From: DASXQK01 sp963724385
GTDB taxonomy: Bacteria; Pseudomonadota; Alphaproteobacteria; Dongiales; Dongiaceae
Assembly: GCA_963724385.1 (NCBI GenBank)
Contig: CAVRUJ010000002.1
Span: forward strand, 186,001-250,000
Direction: 5' to 3'
DNA length: 64,000 bases
Shown: in pieces, positions 42,424 through 50,632 of the stretch
Layout: each line of letters begins with the position of its first letter
Position numbering within the stretch: position 1 is the stretch's first letter
The notes under the pieces: generated by a model
Seen by the model: the letters and a program-made list of their open reading frames with translations, nothing else
Database searches by the model: none
What the model was told of the DNA's origin: nothing
Translations under genes and position numbers: made by a program

Positions 42424-42891
42424 CTATTTCCGGTTCACCGGATAAGGCTTCCCGTCGCGGTGGAGGTAGGGCTCGACGCCGGGTTCGGCGACCATGTCGA
42501 TGTCGGAATAGACGCAGCGGTCTTTGGGATCGGAGTTGCCAATCTCCAGGACCTTAGTGGGGCGGCCTGACTTGTTGACGAGGTGGTGGCCGTCGGGGTC
42601 GCCGGCCTTGAAGGCGGCGCAGTCGCCGGCGCCCAGGATCTCCTCGCCGGTGTTGGTAATTAGCGTCAGCTCGCCCTCCAGCACCCAGATGAACTCGTCC
42701 TCGTGACTATGCCAGTGACGCTGGCTGGACCAGCCGTCAGGTGGGATGACGTTGAGATTCACTCCCAACAGGGTCAAGCCTGCCGACCGGGCGAGCCGCT
42801 GGTATCTCTGGCCATTGCACGGCGCGTCGAAGGGCGGCGGATAGTTGGACCCGCCGTGAACGGGAATGGCTGAGAGATCGATCTTTTTCAT
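42424..42891 (-). CDS. Cupin-domain protein
   Basis: A 155-residue single-domain cupin. Metal motif 1 is RHWHSHEDEFIWVLEGEL (His, His, Glu) and motif 2 GDPDGHHLVNKSG. Small cupins of this kind are isomerases, dioxygenases or sugar/auxin-like binding proteins, and the substrate cannot be read. ATG 42891 begins MKKIDLSAIP; upstream in-frame codons add only 11 residues. It lies between radC and the radC fragment and so may be a later insertion. Confidence 0.85.
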   Translation of the reverse strand: MKKIDLSAIPVHGGSNYPPPFDAPCNGQRYQRLARSAGLTLLGVNLNVIPPDGWSSQRHWHSHEDEFIWVLEGELTLITNTGEEILGAGDCAAFKAGDPDGHHLVNKSGRPTKVLEIGNSDPKDRCVYSDIDMVAEPGVEPYLHRDGKPYPVNRK

Positions 42892-43070
42892 GGGGCCTAA
42901 GTCCGGGTTGGTGGCGCGATCCAAGCAACCTTAAACCAGCATGAATACGGCATTCCAGACTGTAACGCCTGTTGGGCCAGCTATTGATCCGGTGACGTCC
43001 CCGGCGATTGTTCGCAGTACCGAAGACTCTTCTCTCTTCAAGGTGATGCGTGCTTATCGAAGACGGCTGC

Positions 43071-43160
43071 ACAACCATCCCTCGGGCGACTCGACCGCTC
43101 CGTGCGACGACGTGGCCATCACCAAGGCCATGGCCGCCATGGCGGACGGCCGCGGCATCC
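43071..43160 (+). pseudogene. radC fragment (JAB-domain relic)
   Basis: These 90 bases align without gaps to 42191-42280 of the intact radC with 73 of 90 identical, and encode HNHPSGDSTAPCDDVAITKA in the same frame sense. Neither the preceding nor the following parts of radC are present. The relic ends exactly where the serine hydrolase stop codon begins. It marks an old partial duplication or recombination around the cupin gene. Confidence 0.85.
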
Positions 43161-44371
43161 TAGTTCAGCGCCTTCGCCATCGCCTCGATAGCGCGGATCG
43201 TCGTCATCCGGCGCAGGTCGTTCAGGGGGTCGGGCCAGGAGGAGAGCTTGACCGCCACGATCTCGGCCGGCGGATCGATCAGGATCATCTGGCCGTATAT
43301 TCCGAAGGCGGCGTGCCTTCCCGTCTTGCGGTCGAGCACCCACCATTGCCGGCTGTAGCAGGCGTCGGGAAAGGCGGCGAAGCGTTCGCCGTAGAGCGGG
43401 CGGAAGGCGCCGGCGTCGCCGGTCCGGCAGCCGGCAACCCAATCGGCCGGGACGATCTGCCGGCCGGCGAAAGAACCCTCCTCGAGGAAGAGCTGGCCGA
43501 AGCGGGCATAATCGCGCAAGGCGGCGTTGAGGCCGCCGTCGGCCTGGCAGGTGCCGCACCGGTCGATGGCGAGGCAGGCCTCGAACTCCGCCCCCATGGG
43601 CTGCCACAGTTCGCGGCTCATGAGCTCGGCGAGCGAGACCCCCGTCGCCCGCTCCAGCACCCAGCCGAGGGTGTCGGTCTCGATGGACCGATAGGCAAAA
43701 TGCCCGCCATGCGGCCGTTCCTGCTTCAGGCGCAGGATCAGGTCGTAGATCCCGGCGGGATCGCCGGGCCTGAGCGGCCGCCAGCCGGCGGCGCGGTCGA
43801 GCATCCCGACCTCGGATTCCGGATCGAGGTAATCCTCGACGAAGCGCACGCCGCTGCGCATGTCCAGGAGCTGCGCGACGGTCGCCCCGGCATAGCCGCA
43901 GCCAGCCAGTTCCGGCACACAGTGGGCGACCGCGCGATCGAGGGCGAGAATGCCGCGCCCGGACAGGATGCCGACCAGAGTGCCGACGAAGGACTTCACC
44001 ACCGATTGGGAGAGATGGAGAGAGGCCTCGGTCATGCCGTTCTGATAGCGCTCGACGACCACCCGGCCGCGATGGAGCAGGATGAAGCCGTCGGTGTAGG
44101 TGCCGGCCAGCATCTGGCCTACCGTGCTGGCACTCCCGTCGACATCCGTGAAGGCGAGATCGTCCAGCCGCAGATGGGCCTCTGGCAGGGCCGAGGCCGG
44201 GCCGGGCCCGCGGGGAACCGCGCGGGTCGGCAGCACCATGCGGACGTTCTGGAAGCTCCAGCGGTTGAAGGGCGCCAGATCCCAGGTCTCGGGCGTGATG
44301 CGCTTGTCGGCGGGCGGGGGAAATCCCGCCATGATGCCGAGCTCCGCCGCCGTCGCGTTCTTCGCCGTCAT
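43160..44371 (-). CDS. Serine hydrolase of the class C beta-lactamase/6-aminohexanoate-dimer hydrolase type
   Basis: A 403-residue protein. The catalytic SxxK is SVVK in LSQSVVKSFVGTL. The Tyr motif is FAYRSIETDTLG (YxS rather than YxN, as in NylB-like enzymes). The third element is less clear, with SRQWWVL near the end. The start is MTAKNATAAELG at 44371, with no signal peptide, so it is cytoplasmic. Family members act on amides, esters or D-peptides, and the substrate is unknown. It diverges from the dipeptidase gene at 44522. Confidence 0.87.
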   Translation of the reverse strand: MTAKNATAAELGIMAGFPPPADKRITPETWDLAPFNRWSFQNVRMVLPTRAVPRGPGPASALPEAHLRLDDLAFTDVDGSASTVGQMLAGTYTDGFILLHRGRVVVERYQNGMTEASLHLSQSVVKSFVGTLVGILSGRGILALDRAVAHCVPELAGCGYAGATVAQLLDMRSGVRFVEDYLDPESEVGMLDRAAGWRPLRPGDPAGIYDLILRLKQERPHGGHFAYRSIETDTLGWVLERATGVSLAELMSRELWQPMGAEFEACLAIDRCGTCQADGGLNAALRDYARFGQLFLEEGSFAGRQIVPADWVAGCRTGDAGAFRPLYGERFAAFPDACYSRQWWVLDRKTGRHAAFGIYGQMILIDPPAEIVAVKLSSWPDPLNDLRRMTTIRAIEAMAKALN

Positions 44372-44521
44372 CCTGCCCTCCCTCGTGGTTGGCGCACTCT
44401 AAGGCAGGCCAATCCCGGCAGAAAGGCGCTAGCGGCCCGGCTTGAGCGTCATGCGTGCCCGCTCTAATGTCGGTCGATCCCGCGTCCAGCAACCGGCCCC
44501 CGCTATGCAAGCCTCTCTCCC

Positions 44522-45502
44522 ATGACCGACGCCCGCGCATTTCACGAGGGCCTCGTCGTCGTCGACGGGCTCGAATATTCGAACTGGGACCGGGAGCTGT
44601 TCGAGGAGCTGAAGGCGGGCGGGGTCACGGCCGTTCATGCCACCGTCGTCTATTGGGAAGACGCGCGCCAGACCCTCGGGCTGTTGGCCGACTGGAACCG
44701 GCGGTTCCTGGAGCATGGCGACCTGATCCGGCCGGTCGCAAGCGCCGAGGACATCCGGGCGGCCAAGCGCGAGGGCCGCATTGCCTTCCTGTTCGGGGCG
44801 CAGAATTGCACGCCCATCGAGCAGGACCTGGGGCTGGTGGAAATCTTCCGCTCGCTGGGGCTGATGGTGATGCAGCTCACCTACAACAATCAGAGCCCGC
44901 TCGGCGGCGGATGCTATGAGGCCGTGGATTCAGGCCTCACCCGTTTCGGGCGCGAGGTGCTGGCCGAGATGAACCGGGTGGGCATGATCGCCGATCTCTC
45001 CCACAGCGGCGAGAAGACGTCGCTGGACGCGATCGCCCACTCCAGGCGCCCGGTCTGCATCAGCCACGCCGATCCGCTCTTCTTCCATGAGAACGTCCGC
45101 AACAAATCCGAGACCGTGCTGCGCGCGCTCGGCGCCAGTGGTGGCATGCTGGGCTTTTCGCTCTACCCGCTCCACATCGGCGGTGCGGCACGGAAGCTGG
45201 AGGAATTCAGCGCCATGGTCGCTCGCACGGCGGAGATCATGGGCGTCCAGCATATCGGCTTCGGCACCGACAGCGTGCGCAAGCAGCCCGGTGAAGTGCT
45301 CGACTGGATGCGCAGCGGCCGTTGGACCCGGACCGGCGCCAAGGCGAGCTGGCCGGAATGGCCGGCCTGGTTCCGAAGCCCGGCCGATTTCCCGAACCTG
45401 ACCAGGTCCCTGCTCACCCGCGGCTTCTCCCGCGAAGAGGTGGCCGGGATCATGGGCGGCAACTGGCTCAGGTTCTTCGAGCAGGGTCTCGAACAGAAGT
45501 AG
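44522..45502 (+). CDS. Membrane-dipeptidase (M19) family protein
   Basis: A 326-residue M19 protein: FLFGAQNCTPIEQDLGLVEIF, LTYNNQSPLGGGCYE, the metal/catalytic LSHSGEKTSLDAI, CISHADPLFFHENVRN and GFGTDSVRK. The canonical N-terminal HxD metal pair (DGHND) is replaced by DGLEYSNW, a variant in a subgroup of bacterial M19 proteins, so zinc binding may be altered. Substrates may be dipeptides or other amides. The PEWPAWFRSPADFPNLT segment is also typical of that subgroup. Confidence 0.87.
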   Translation: MTDARAFHEGLVVVDGLEYSNWDRELFEELKAGGVTAVHATVVYWEDARQTLGLLADWNRRFLEHGDLIRPVASAEDIRAAKREGRIAFLFGAQNCTPIEQDLGLVEIFRSLGLMVMQLTYNNQSPLGGGCYEAVDSGLTRFGREVLAEMNRVGMIADLSHSGEKTSLDAIAHSRRPVCISHADPLFFHENVRNKSETVLRALGASGGMLGFSLYPLHIGGAARKLEEFSAMVARTAEIMGVQHIGFGTDSVRKQPGEVLDWMRSGRWTRTGAKASWPEWPAWFRSPADFPNLTRSLLTRGFSREEVAGIMGGNWLRFFEQGLEQK

Positions 45503-45530
45503 GCCCGCATTCACCGGATGGCGCCGCAAA

Positions 45531-45923
45531 ATGCTGCGCCCCCGCGGCGATGCGGAGCCGTGCCTTGCGGCGCTCGCCGAACTTTCCAGCCAATGGGTCG
45601 ACCGTGTTCATCGCCGTCACCCGCCGGGAGGCACCGTGCTCGACATGGATTCAAGCGTCAGCCCCACCCGCAGCGAGCAGGAGAGGAGCGTCTGGAACTG
45701 CCATTGCGCCTGCACCTGCTATCATCCGCTGTTCCTCTTCAACCAGTTCGGCGATCTGGAACGCTGCGCGCTGCGTCCCGGCAACGTCCATAGCGCCGAC
45801 GGCGGAAAGGAAATGCTCGATCCGGTCGTGGAGCGCCATCGGGGCAAGATCTCGCGCATCTATTTCCGGGCGGATGCCGTCCAAGACGAGATCTTCAAGG
45901 ACGGTTCCAGGAATAGGTATTGA
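45531..45923 (+). pseudogene. IS1380-family transposase fragment
   Basis: About 130 codons matching the central part of IS1380 transposases: MLRPRGDAEPCLAALAELS, VLDMDSSVSPTRSEQE (first catalytic Asp), CACTCYHPLFLFNQFGDLERCALR and GNVHSADGGKEMLDPVVER, then FRADAVQDEIF. The N-terminal and C-terminal thirds are missing. No terminal repeats are seen beside it. It is a relic with no activity. Confidence 0.85.
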
Positions 45924-45933
45924 TCTAAGTCAA
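45920..45933. promoter_or_regulatory. FNR/FixK-type box
   Basis: TTGATCTAAGTCAA matches the TTGAT-N4-RTCAA site of FNR, FnrN and FixK exactly. It lies about 123 bp upstream of the HD-GYP gene start, partly inside the end of the IS1380 relic. It suggests oxygen-dependent control of that gene. Confidence 0.65.
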
Positions 45934-46056
45934 TGGCGAGACCCCCGATGTGGTGCTGATTTCATTAGGGCCGAGAAACCAAGGAGGCCCGCGCGGCGTT
46001 GGGCGTCCCTGGGAGCATGGGCTGGCCCGATATCGCTTTTTACCTGCAGGTGGCCA

Positions 46057-48267
46057 TTGCCGACGGCGGCGCAGTTAGGTCTACCCCTCACCGGTGGCCC
46101 CCGGCAAACTGCTGCCGGACGCCTTCGCCGAAAACTCTCTCAACTCTTGCTGCCTATGCTGTTGCTGGCGCTGCTCGCCGAGGGCGTGGCGTTTGCGATG
46201 ACTGTTTTCGAATTTGGCGATCGGGTGCAAAGGGCGACGCTTCAAGCGGTCGTTTCTGCGGCCGAAACCGCCGTCGAGCCCGAAGCGGTGGCCGAACTCC
46301 GAGGCATTCCGCAGGACGCGGGTACGGCCGCTTTCAGCGTCGTCATTGCGCAACTGAGACGAATCCACGCGGCTGAGCCGAACGCCAGATTCGTTTACTT
46401 GATGACCAAGAAAGGGGGCCAGTGGATCTTTCTTGCCGATGCCGAAAATCCAAGCTCGCCAGACTATTCGCCTCCCGGTCAGGTCTACACTGATGAGGTC
46501 GCCAGCCTGGAGCGAGTGCTGGCCACGGGGACTCCCACGGTCGTGGGACCGTACAGAGACAGCTGGGGCCTCTGGGTCACCGGCGAGGCGCCCGTCAAAG
46601 ACCAACATTCCGGAAAAGTCATCGCGGTCTTTGGCATCGACATAGCGGCCGACACATGGGCCGGAGAAGTCGAACGCTACCGTTGGCTGGACTTCGGCGT
46701 CTCCGGTCTGCTGGTGTTGGCCATCGGCGTCGCCGCCATCGGCTTCCGGATTCAGGCGAGACGCAGAGCGACGCAACGGCAGCTTGCCGCGATCGTCCAA
46801 TCATCGCAGGGCGCAATCATCGGCATGGACGTGAGCGGCTTGATTACCAGCTGGAATCCGGGTGCCGTCAATCTTTACGGCTACGAGGCCAAGGAGGTGG
46901 TGGGGAAGCCCGTCGAGATTTTGGCTCGGGACGATCGAAAACGGGAGCTGCACCAGCAAGTCGAGGCCGTTCTTCGCGGCGAAGGCATCGCCAACTTCGA
47001 GACAATTCGGGCCGGAAAGAGCGGACAGCAAGTCGACGTTTCCGAATCCCTTTCGCCCATCAGGAGCGGATCGGGAAAGATCATCGGTGCTTCGGTCTTT
47101 GCCTCCGACGCCAGCCCGAGGAAGCAAGCAGAGAGGCTGCTTGCGAATACGACCCGGGCCATGAGAACCCTCGTCCACGGGAACGAGGCGCTGATTCCCG
47201 CGACCAGCGAGGCAGCCCTGTTCAAGGAAATGTGCCGGGTGATCGTCGAGTTCGGGGGCTATAGCTTGGCTTCTATCGGACTGGCGCAGGACGATGCCGA
47301 GAAGACAGTGCGCGTGGTTGCCTCGGCCGGGCACGACACCGACTATCTGGACCAAGCTCAGTTCACTTGGGAGGAGAAGGCCGAACGTGGCCTTGGGCCC
47401 ACCGGCACGGCGATCCGGACCGGAGTCCTGCAGATAAACCGGGACTTCGCCCGCAACCCGGCCGTGGCACCGTGGCGGGAAGAGGCGCTCAAGAGGGGTT
47501 TCAGATCGAGCATCGCCCTGCCGCTGAGGGAAGAGGCGCGGGTGCTTGGGGCCCTCACGATCTTCGCCCCAGAGCTCGACGCCTTCGGAACCGAAGAGGT
47601 GGAACTCTTGAGCGAGATGGCGAACGACATCTCCTATGGCCTTTCAACCTTGAAAGCGCGAGCTGGTCGCGAAGCAGCGCTGCAGCAGCTGGAAAGAAGC
47701 ATGGAAGAGACGGTTCAGGTGGTCGCCAGCACCGTCGAGGCGCGAGATGCCTACGCCGCCGGCCATCAGCGCCGCGTCGCCAAGATCGCGGAGGCCATCG
47801 CCCTTGAGATGGGACTAGCTGCCGACAGGATCCACGGCCTGCGCCTCGCGAGCGTCGTCCACGACCTCGGCGAGACCAACCTCCGAACCGACATGCTCGC
47901 CAAGCCCGGCAAACTGAGCAGCAGCGAATACAAGCTCATCCAGACGCACCCGCAAATCGGCCACGACATTCTGAAGTCGGTGACGTTCCCCTGGCCGATC
48001 GCGGACATCGTGCTTCAGCATCATGAAAGGTTGGATGGCTCGGGCTATCCCAACGGCCTCAAGGGGGATGCCATCCTGCTCGAGGCGAGAATCCTCGCCG
48101 TCGCCGACGTGGTCGAGGCCATGACATCCCAGCGGCCCAATCGCCCCGCCCTCGGCCTCGAAGCAGCGCTGACGGAAATTGAGCAAGGCAGTGGCCGGCT
48201 GTATGAGCCGGCGGCTGTGGATGCTTGCGTCCGCCTATTCCGGTCCGGCCGATTGGCGCTGGAATGA
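46057..48267 (+). CDS. Membrane PAS-GAF-HD-GYP sensor, probable c-di-GMP phosphodiesterase
   Basis: A 736-residue sensor. An N-terminal helix (LLPMLLLALLAEGVAFAMTVF), a periplasmic sensor region of about 150 residues (VYLMTKKGGQWIFLADAEN) and a second helix (FGVSGLLVLAIGVAAIGFRI) precede a PAS domain (IIGMDVSGLITSWNPGAVNLYG), a GAF domain (about 360-510) and an HD-GYP domain. The HD-GYP motifs are VVHDLGE, HPQIGHDIL, HHERLDGSGYP and VADVVEAM. HD-GYP proteins hydrolyse c-di-GMP. The start is TTG 46057 with AGGTGG upstream; ATG 46153 is an alternative inside the first helix. The FNR-type box upstream hints at anaerobic control. Confidence 0.88.
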   Translation: MPTAAQLGLPLTGGPRQTAAGRLRRKLSQLLLPMLLLALLAEGVAFAMTVFEFGDRVQRATLQAVVSAAETAVEPEAVAELRGIPQDAGTAAFSVVIAQLRRIHAAEPNARFVYLMTKKGGQWIFLADAENPSSPDYSPPGQVYTDEVASLERVLATGTPTVVGPYRDSWGLWVTGEAPVKDQHSGKVIAVFGIDIAADTWAGEVERYRWLDFGVSGLLVLAIGVAAIGFRIQARRRATQRQLAAIVQSSQGAIIGMDVSGLITSWNPGAVNLYGYEAKEVVGKPVEILARDDRKRELHQQVEAVLRGEGIANFETIRAGKSGQQVDVSESLSPIRSGSGKIIGASVFASDASPRKQAERLLANTTRAMRTLVHGNEALIPATSEAALFKEMCRVIVEFGGYSLASIGLAQDDAEKTVRVVASAGHDTDYLDQAQFTWEEKAERGLGPTGTAIRTGVLQINRDFARNPAVAPWREEALKRGFRSSIALPLREEARVLGALTIFAPELDAFGTEEVELLSEMANDISYGLSTLKARAGREAALQQLERSMEETVQVVASTVEARDAYAAGHQRRVAKIAEAIALEMGLAADRIHGLRLASVVHDLGETNLRTDMLAKPGKLSSSEYKLIQTHPQIGHDILKSVTFPWPIADIVLQHHERLDGSGYPNGLKGDAILLEARILAVADVVEAMTSQRPNRPALGLEAALTEIEQGSGRLYEPAAVDACVRLFRSGRLALE

Positions 48268-48435
48268 CTATCTCGCAAATCGGCAATCACTTCAGGCCGG
48301 GGAGCTTCTCCCCGCATTCCGCTCCGCCGTCTCTGCGGCGCACGCCGAACAGGACAATGAGGGTCTCACGGAAAATGCGCAGGGTCGCCGCACCATTCCC
48401 TTGAAATGCAAGGTGGCTCGGTTGGGGAGCGATAG

Positions 48436-49377
48436 ATGTCGCGTTTCACCTTCAGTTACGCTGGCGACAACAGGGGAGTATCGACCGCCGAATATGCCCT
48501 GATCGCCTTGGTGCTTCTGCTGTTCGGCATGCTGACCGCTGCGTACATAGGCAACAGCGTGGAAAGCATGCTCGCTCGCGCCACAGCGGCCCTCACCGGC
48601 ACGACGGTGGCTGTTGTCCACGAGTTGAACCTTTCGTTGACCGCAAAGGGGGCGAGCAGTCCTGACAATGGCGCCCAAGAGCCAAATGGAAACGCCAATC
48701 CATCCAGCAACGAAGGTGAGAGCTCGCAGGTGTTGCCAGCAACAGGAGGCATGTCCGGCTGGGCAATCGGGGCCGTCATGGGGGCGATAGCCGTGGTCGT
48801 GCTGCTTGGTTTGATCGTACTTCTGCCTGAAGGCGGGGCATCGCAGCCCGATGAGGCCACGAACTATCGCGAGGCGGCGAGCTTTTTGAACGCCGATCCT
48901 CGCGGGGGCGCAGGTCCGCGCCATCGCCAAGTCGATGGAGGCGAGCCGGCTTCCATGAGTGCCCTTGACGCCATGAATGCCGATGGTCGCGATCCGCCAG
49001 AGGATCTGACCAAGGTCCAGATTAAGGCCCGTTTGGCCGTCGCCCAGGGCAAGGCCGATGCCGAATACGAGTTGGGCATCAAGTATGCCAATGGCGAAGG
49101 AGTCGCCCCGGACCAGGCTGAGGCATTGCGACGGTTCCGGCTTGCGGCGGAGCAAGGCCATTCCGGTGCCCAGCATCGCCTTGGACAGCAGTATAGACGT
49201 GAACAGGACTTTCTTCAGGCTTACAAATGGTTCGATCTCAGCGCGACGAATGCGACCTGCCTCGAAGACCGTCACAGGGCCCAGTCGAGCCGTGGCTGGG
49301 TTGCGGCCATGATGGCGCCTGCGCAGATAGCTAAGGCTCAAAGTTTGTCGCGCGCGTGGCAGCCCGCCAAAGCCTAA
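48436..49377 (+). CDS. Flp-type prepilin segment fused to SEL1-repeat domain
   Basis: A 313-residue protein. Residues 14-20 give G-VSTAEY, the GxxxxEY cleavage motif of Flp prepilins, followed by a hydrophobic stretch ALIALVLLLFGMLTAAYIGN. Normal Flp pilins end near residue 60. Here a Ser/Asn/Pro-rich linker, a second hydrophobic helix (WAIGAVMGAIAVVVLLGLIVLL) and two or more SEL1 repeats follow (GKADAEYELGIKYANGEGVAPDQAEA; HSGAQHRLGQQYRREQDF), with the usual MAPAQIAKAQSLSRAW ending. No tad genes lie nearby. Function is unknown; see findings. Confidence 0.82.
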   Translation: MSRFTFSYAGDNRGVSTAEYALIALVLLLFGMLTAAYIGNSVESMLARATAALTGTTVAVVHELNLSLTAKGASSPDNGAQEPNGNANPSSNEGESSQVLPATGGMSGWAIGAVMGAIAVVVLLGLIVLLPEGGASQPDEATNYREAASFLNADPRGGAGPRHRQVDGGEPASMSALDAMNADGRDPPEDLTKVQIKARLAVAQGKADAEYELGIKYANGEGVAPDQAEALRRFRLAAEQGHSGAQHRLGQQYRREQDFLQAYKWFDLSATNATCLEDRHRAQSSRGWVAAMMAPAQIAKAQSLSRAWQPAKA

Positions 49378-49566
49378 ACGTGGTCGCCAAATCCCTGGGG
49401 CGAGCCGCTGTTGGATTGCTTCTTCCGCAGCTACCCGCCGGCTGCTCCTCGCCTATGCCCTTAGTCCGCTTTGATCCTGTCCTGCAGCGGGATTGGCATA
49501 CTTATGTGGTGGACCTCGGGTAAGACCACAGAGAGACATTGAAACCTAGACAAGACCAAAAAGACC

Positions 49567-49583
49567 GGACCGCTAAGCGGTCC
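49567..49583 (-). terminator. Intrinsic terminator after the BKACE gene
   Basis: GGACCGC / GCGGTCC stem with a 3-base loop; on the minus strand it is followed by GGTCTTTTTGG. It lies about 63 bp beyond the stop codon of the BKACE gene and probably ends that operon. Confidence 0.7.
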
Positions 49584-49645
49584 AAGATTCCTTTCTTCTC
49601 TGCGCCTCTGTGGTTGGCTTTCTTCTTGCTTCCCACCAAGGAAGC

Positions 49646-50581
49646 TCAGAACGCCACGCGGTCGCCGCCCTTGAGGGCCAGCATCTCGCGGGCTTCCGCG
49701 GGGCTGGCGACGTTGAGGGAGAGGTTCTCCAGGATCGAGCGAACGATCTTCACCTGCTCGGCATTGGAGGTGGCGAGCTTGCCCGCACCGGCATAGAGGC
49801 TGTCCTCGAGCCCGACCCGGACATTGCCGCCCATGATCGCGCCCATGGAAACGAAGGGGAGCTGGTGCCGGCCCGCGGCGAGGATGCTCCATTGATAGGC
49901 GTCACCGAAGAGCTTGTCGGCGATGCGGCGCATATGCACCAGGTTCTCGTGGTCGGCCCCGATCCCGCCCAGGATGCCGAAGATGGTCTGGACGAAGAGC
50001 GGAGGCTTGGCCAGGCCCCGCTCGAGGAAATGGGCGAGGCTGTAGAGATGGCCCACGTCGTAGCACTCGAATTCGAAGCGCGTGCCGTGGCCCTCGCCCA
50101 AGTCCTTCATCACCCGCTCGATATCCTTGAAGGTGTTGCGGAAGATGAAGTCGCGGCTGCCTTCGAGGTGCTTCGGCTCCCAGTCGTATTTGAAGCTCTT
50201 GTAACGCTGGAGCATGGGGAAGAGGCCGAAATTCATCGAGCCCATGTTGAGCGAGGTCATCTCCGGGCTGGCGCGAAGCGGCGCCGCCAGGCGCTCCTCG
50301 AGCGTCATGCCATGGCCCCCGCCGGTGGTGATGTTCACCACCGCGTCGCAACCCTGCTTGATGCGCGGCAGGAACTCCATGAACACCTTGGGATCGGGCG
50401 TCGGACGCCCATCCTTCGGGTCGCGGGCGTGGAGGTGGATGATCGCCGCCCCCGCCTCCGCCGCCTCGATCGACTGCTGGGCGATCTCGGCCGGCGTGAT
50501 GGGCAGATGCGGCGACATGGTGGGCGTGTGGATCGAGCCGGTGACGGCGCAGGTGATGATGACTTTGCGGCGGCTGGCCAT
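49646..50581 (-). CDS. BKACE-family protein (3-keto-5-aminohexanoate cleavage-like, DUF849)
   Basis: A 311-residue TIM-barrel zinc enzyme: KVIITCAVTGSIHTPTMSPHLP, AIIHLHARDPKDGRPTPD (metal His-x-His), NITTGGGHGMTLEERL, and a Glu/Cys-rich EFECYDVGHLYSL. BKACE enzymes condense a beta-keto acid with acetyl-CoA to give acetoacetate and a CoA ester, in lysine fermentation, carnitine breakdown and related routes. It ends a minus-strand group with a hydrolase and an agmatinase-type gene, compatible with amine or amino acid catabolism. Confidence 0.92.
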   Translation of the reverse strand: MASRRKVIITCAVTGSIHTPTMSPHLPITPAEIAQQSIEAAEAGAAIIHLHARDPKDGRPTPDPKVFMEFLPRIKQGCDAVVNITTGGGHGMTLEERLAAPLRASPEMTSLNMGSMNFGLFPMLQRYKSFKYDWEPKHLEGSRDFIFRNTFKDIERVMKDLGEGHGTRFEFECYDVGHLYSLAHFLERGLAKPPLFVQTIFGILGGIGADHENLVHMRRIADKLFGDAYQWSILAAGRHQLPFVSMGAIMGGNVRVGLEDSLYAGAGKLATSNAEQVKIVRSILENLSLNVASPAEAREMLALKGGDRVAF

Positions 50582-50632
50582 GACCTTGTTCCTCCCGGAG
50601 CTCTTGTCCTTTGCTATCCCGCTGCGCGCCGC

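Noticed and set aside
42941..43070. Short plus-strand frame MNTAFQTVTPVG... before the radC relic as a gene
   Set aside because: It has no ribosome binding site or known motif and runs straight into the radC fragment in frame. It is probably a chance fusion of non-coding DNA with the relic.
48730..48760. LPATGG followed by a hydrophobic helix in the Flp-SEL1 fusion, like a sortase sorting signal
   Set aside because: Sortase signals sit at the C-terminus with a basic tail. Here about 200 residues follow, and alphaproteobacteria generally lack such anchoring, so it is probably chance.
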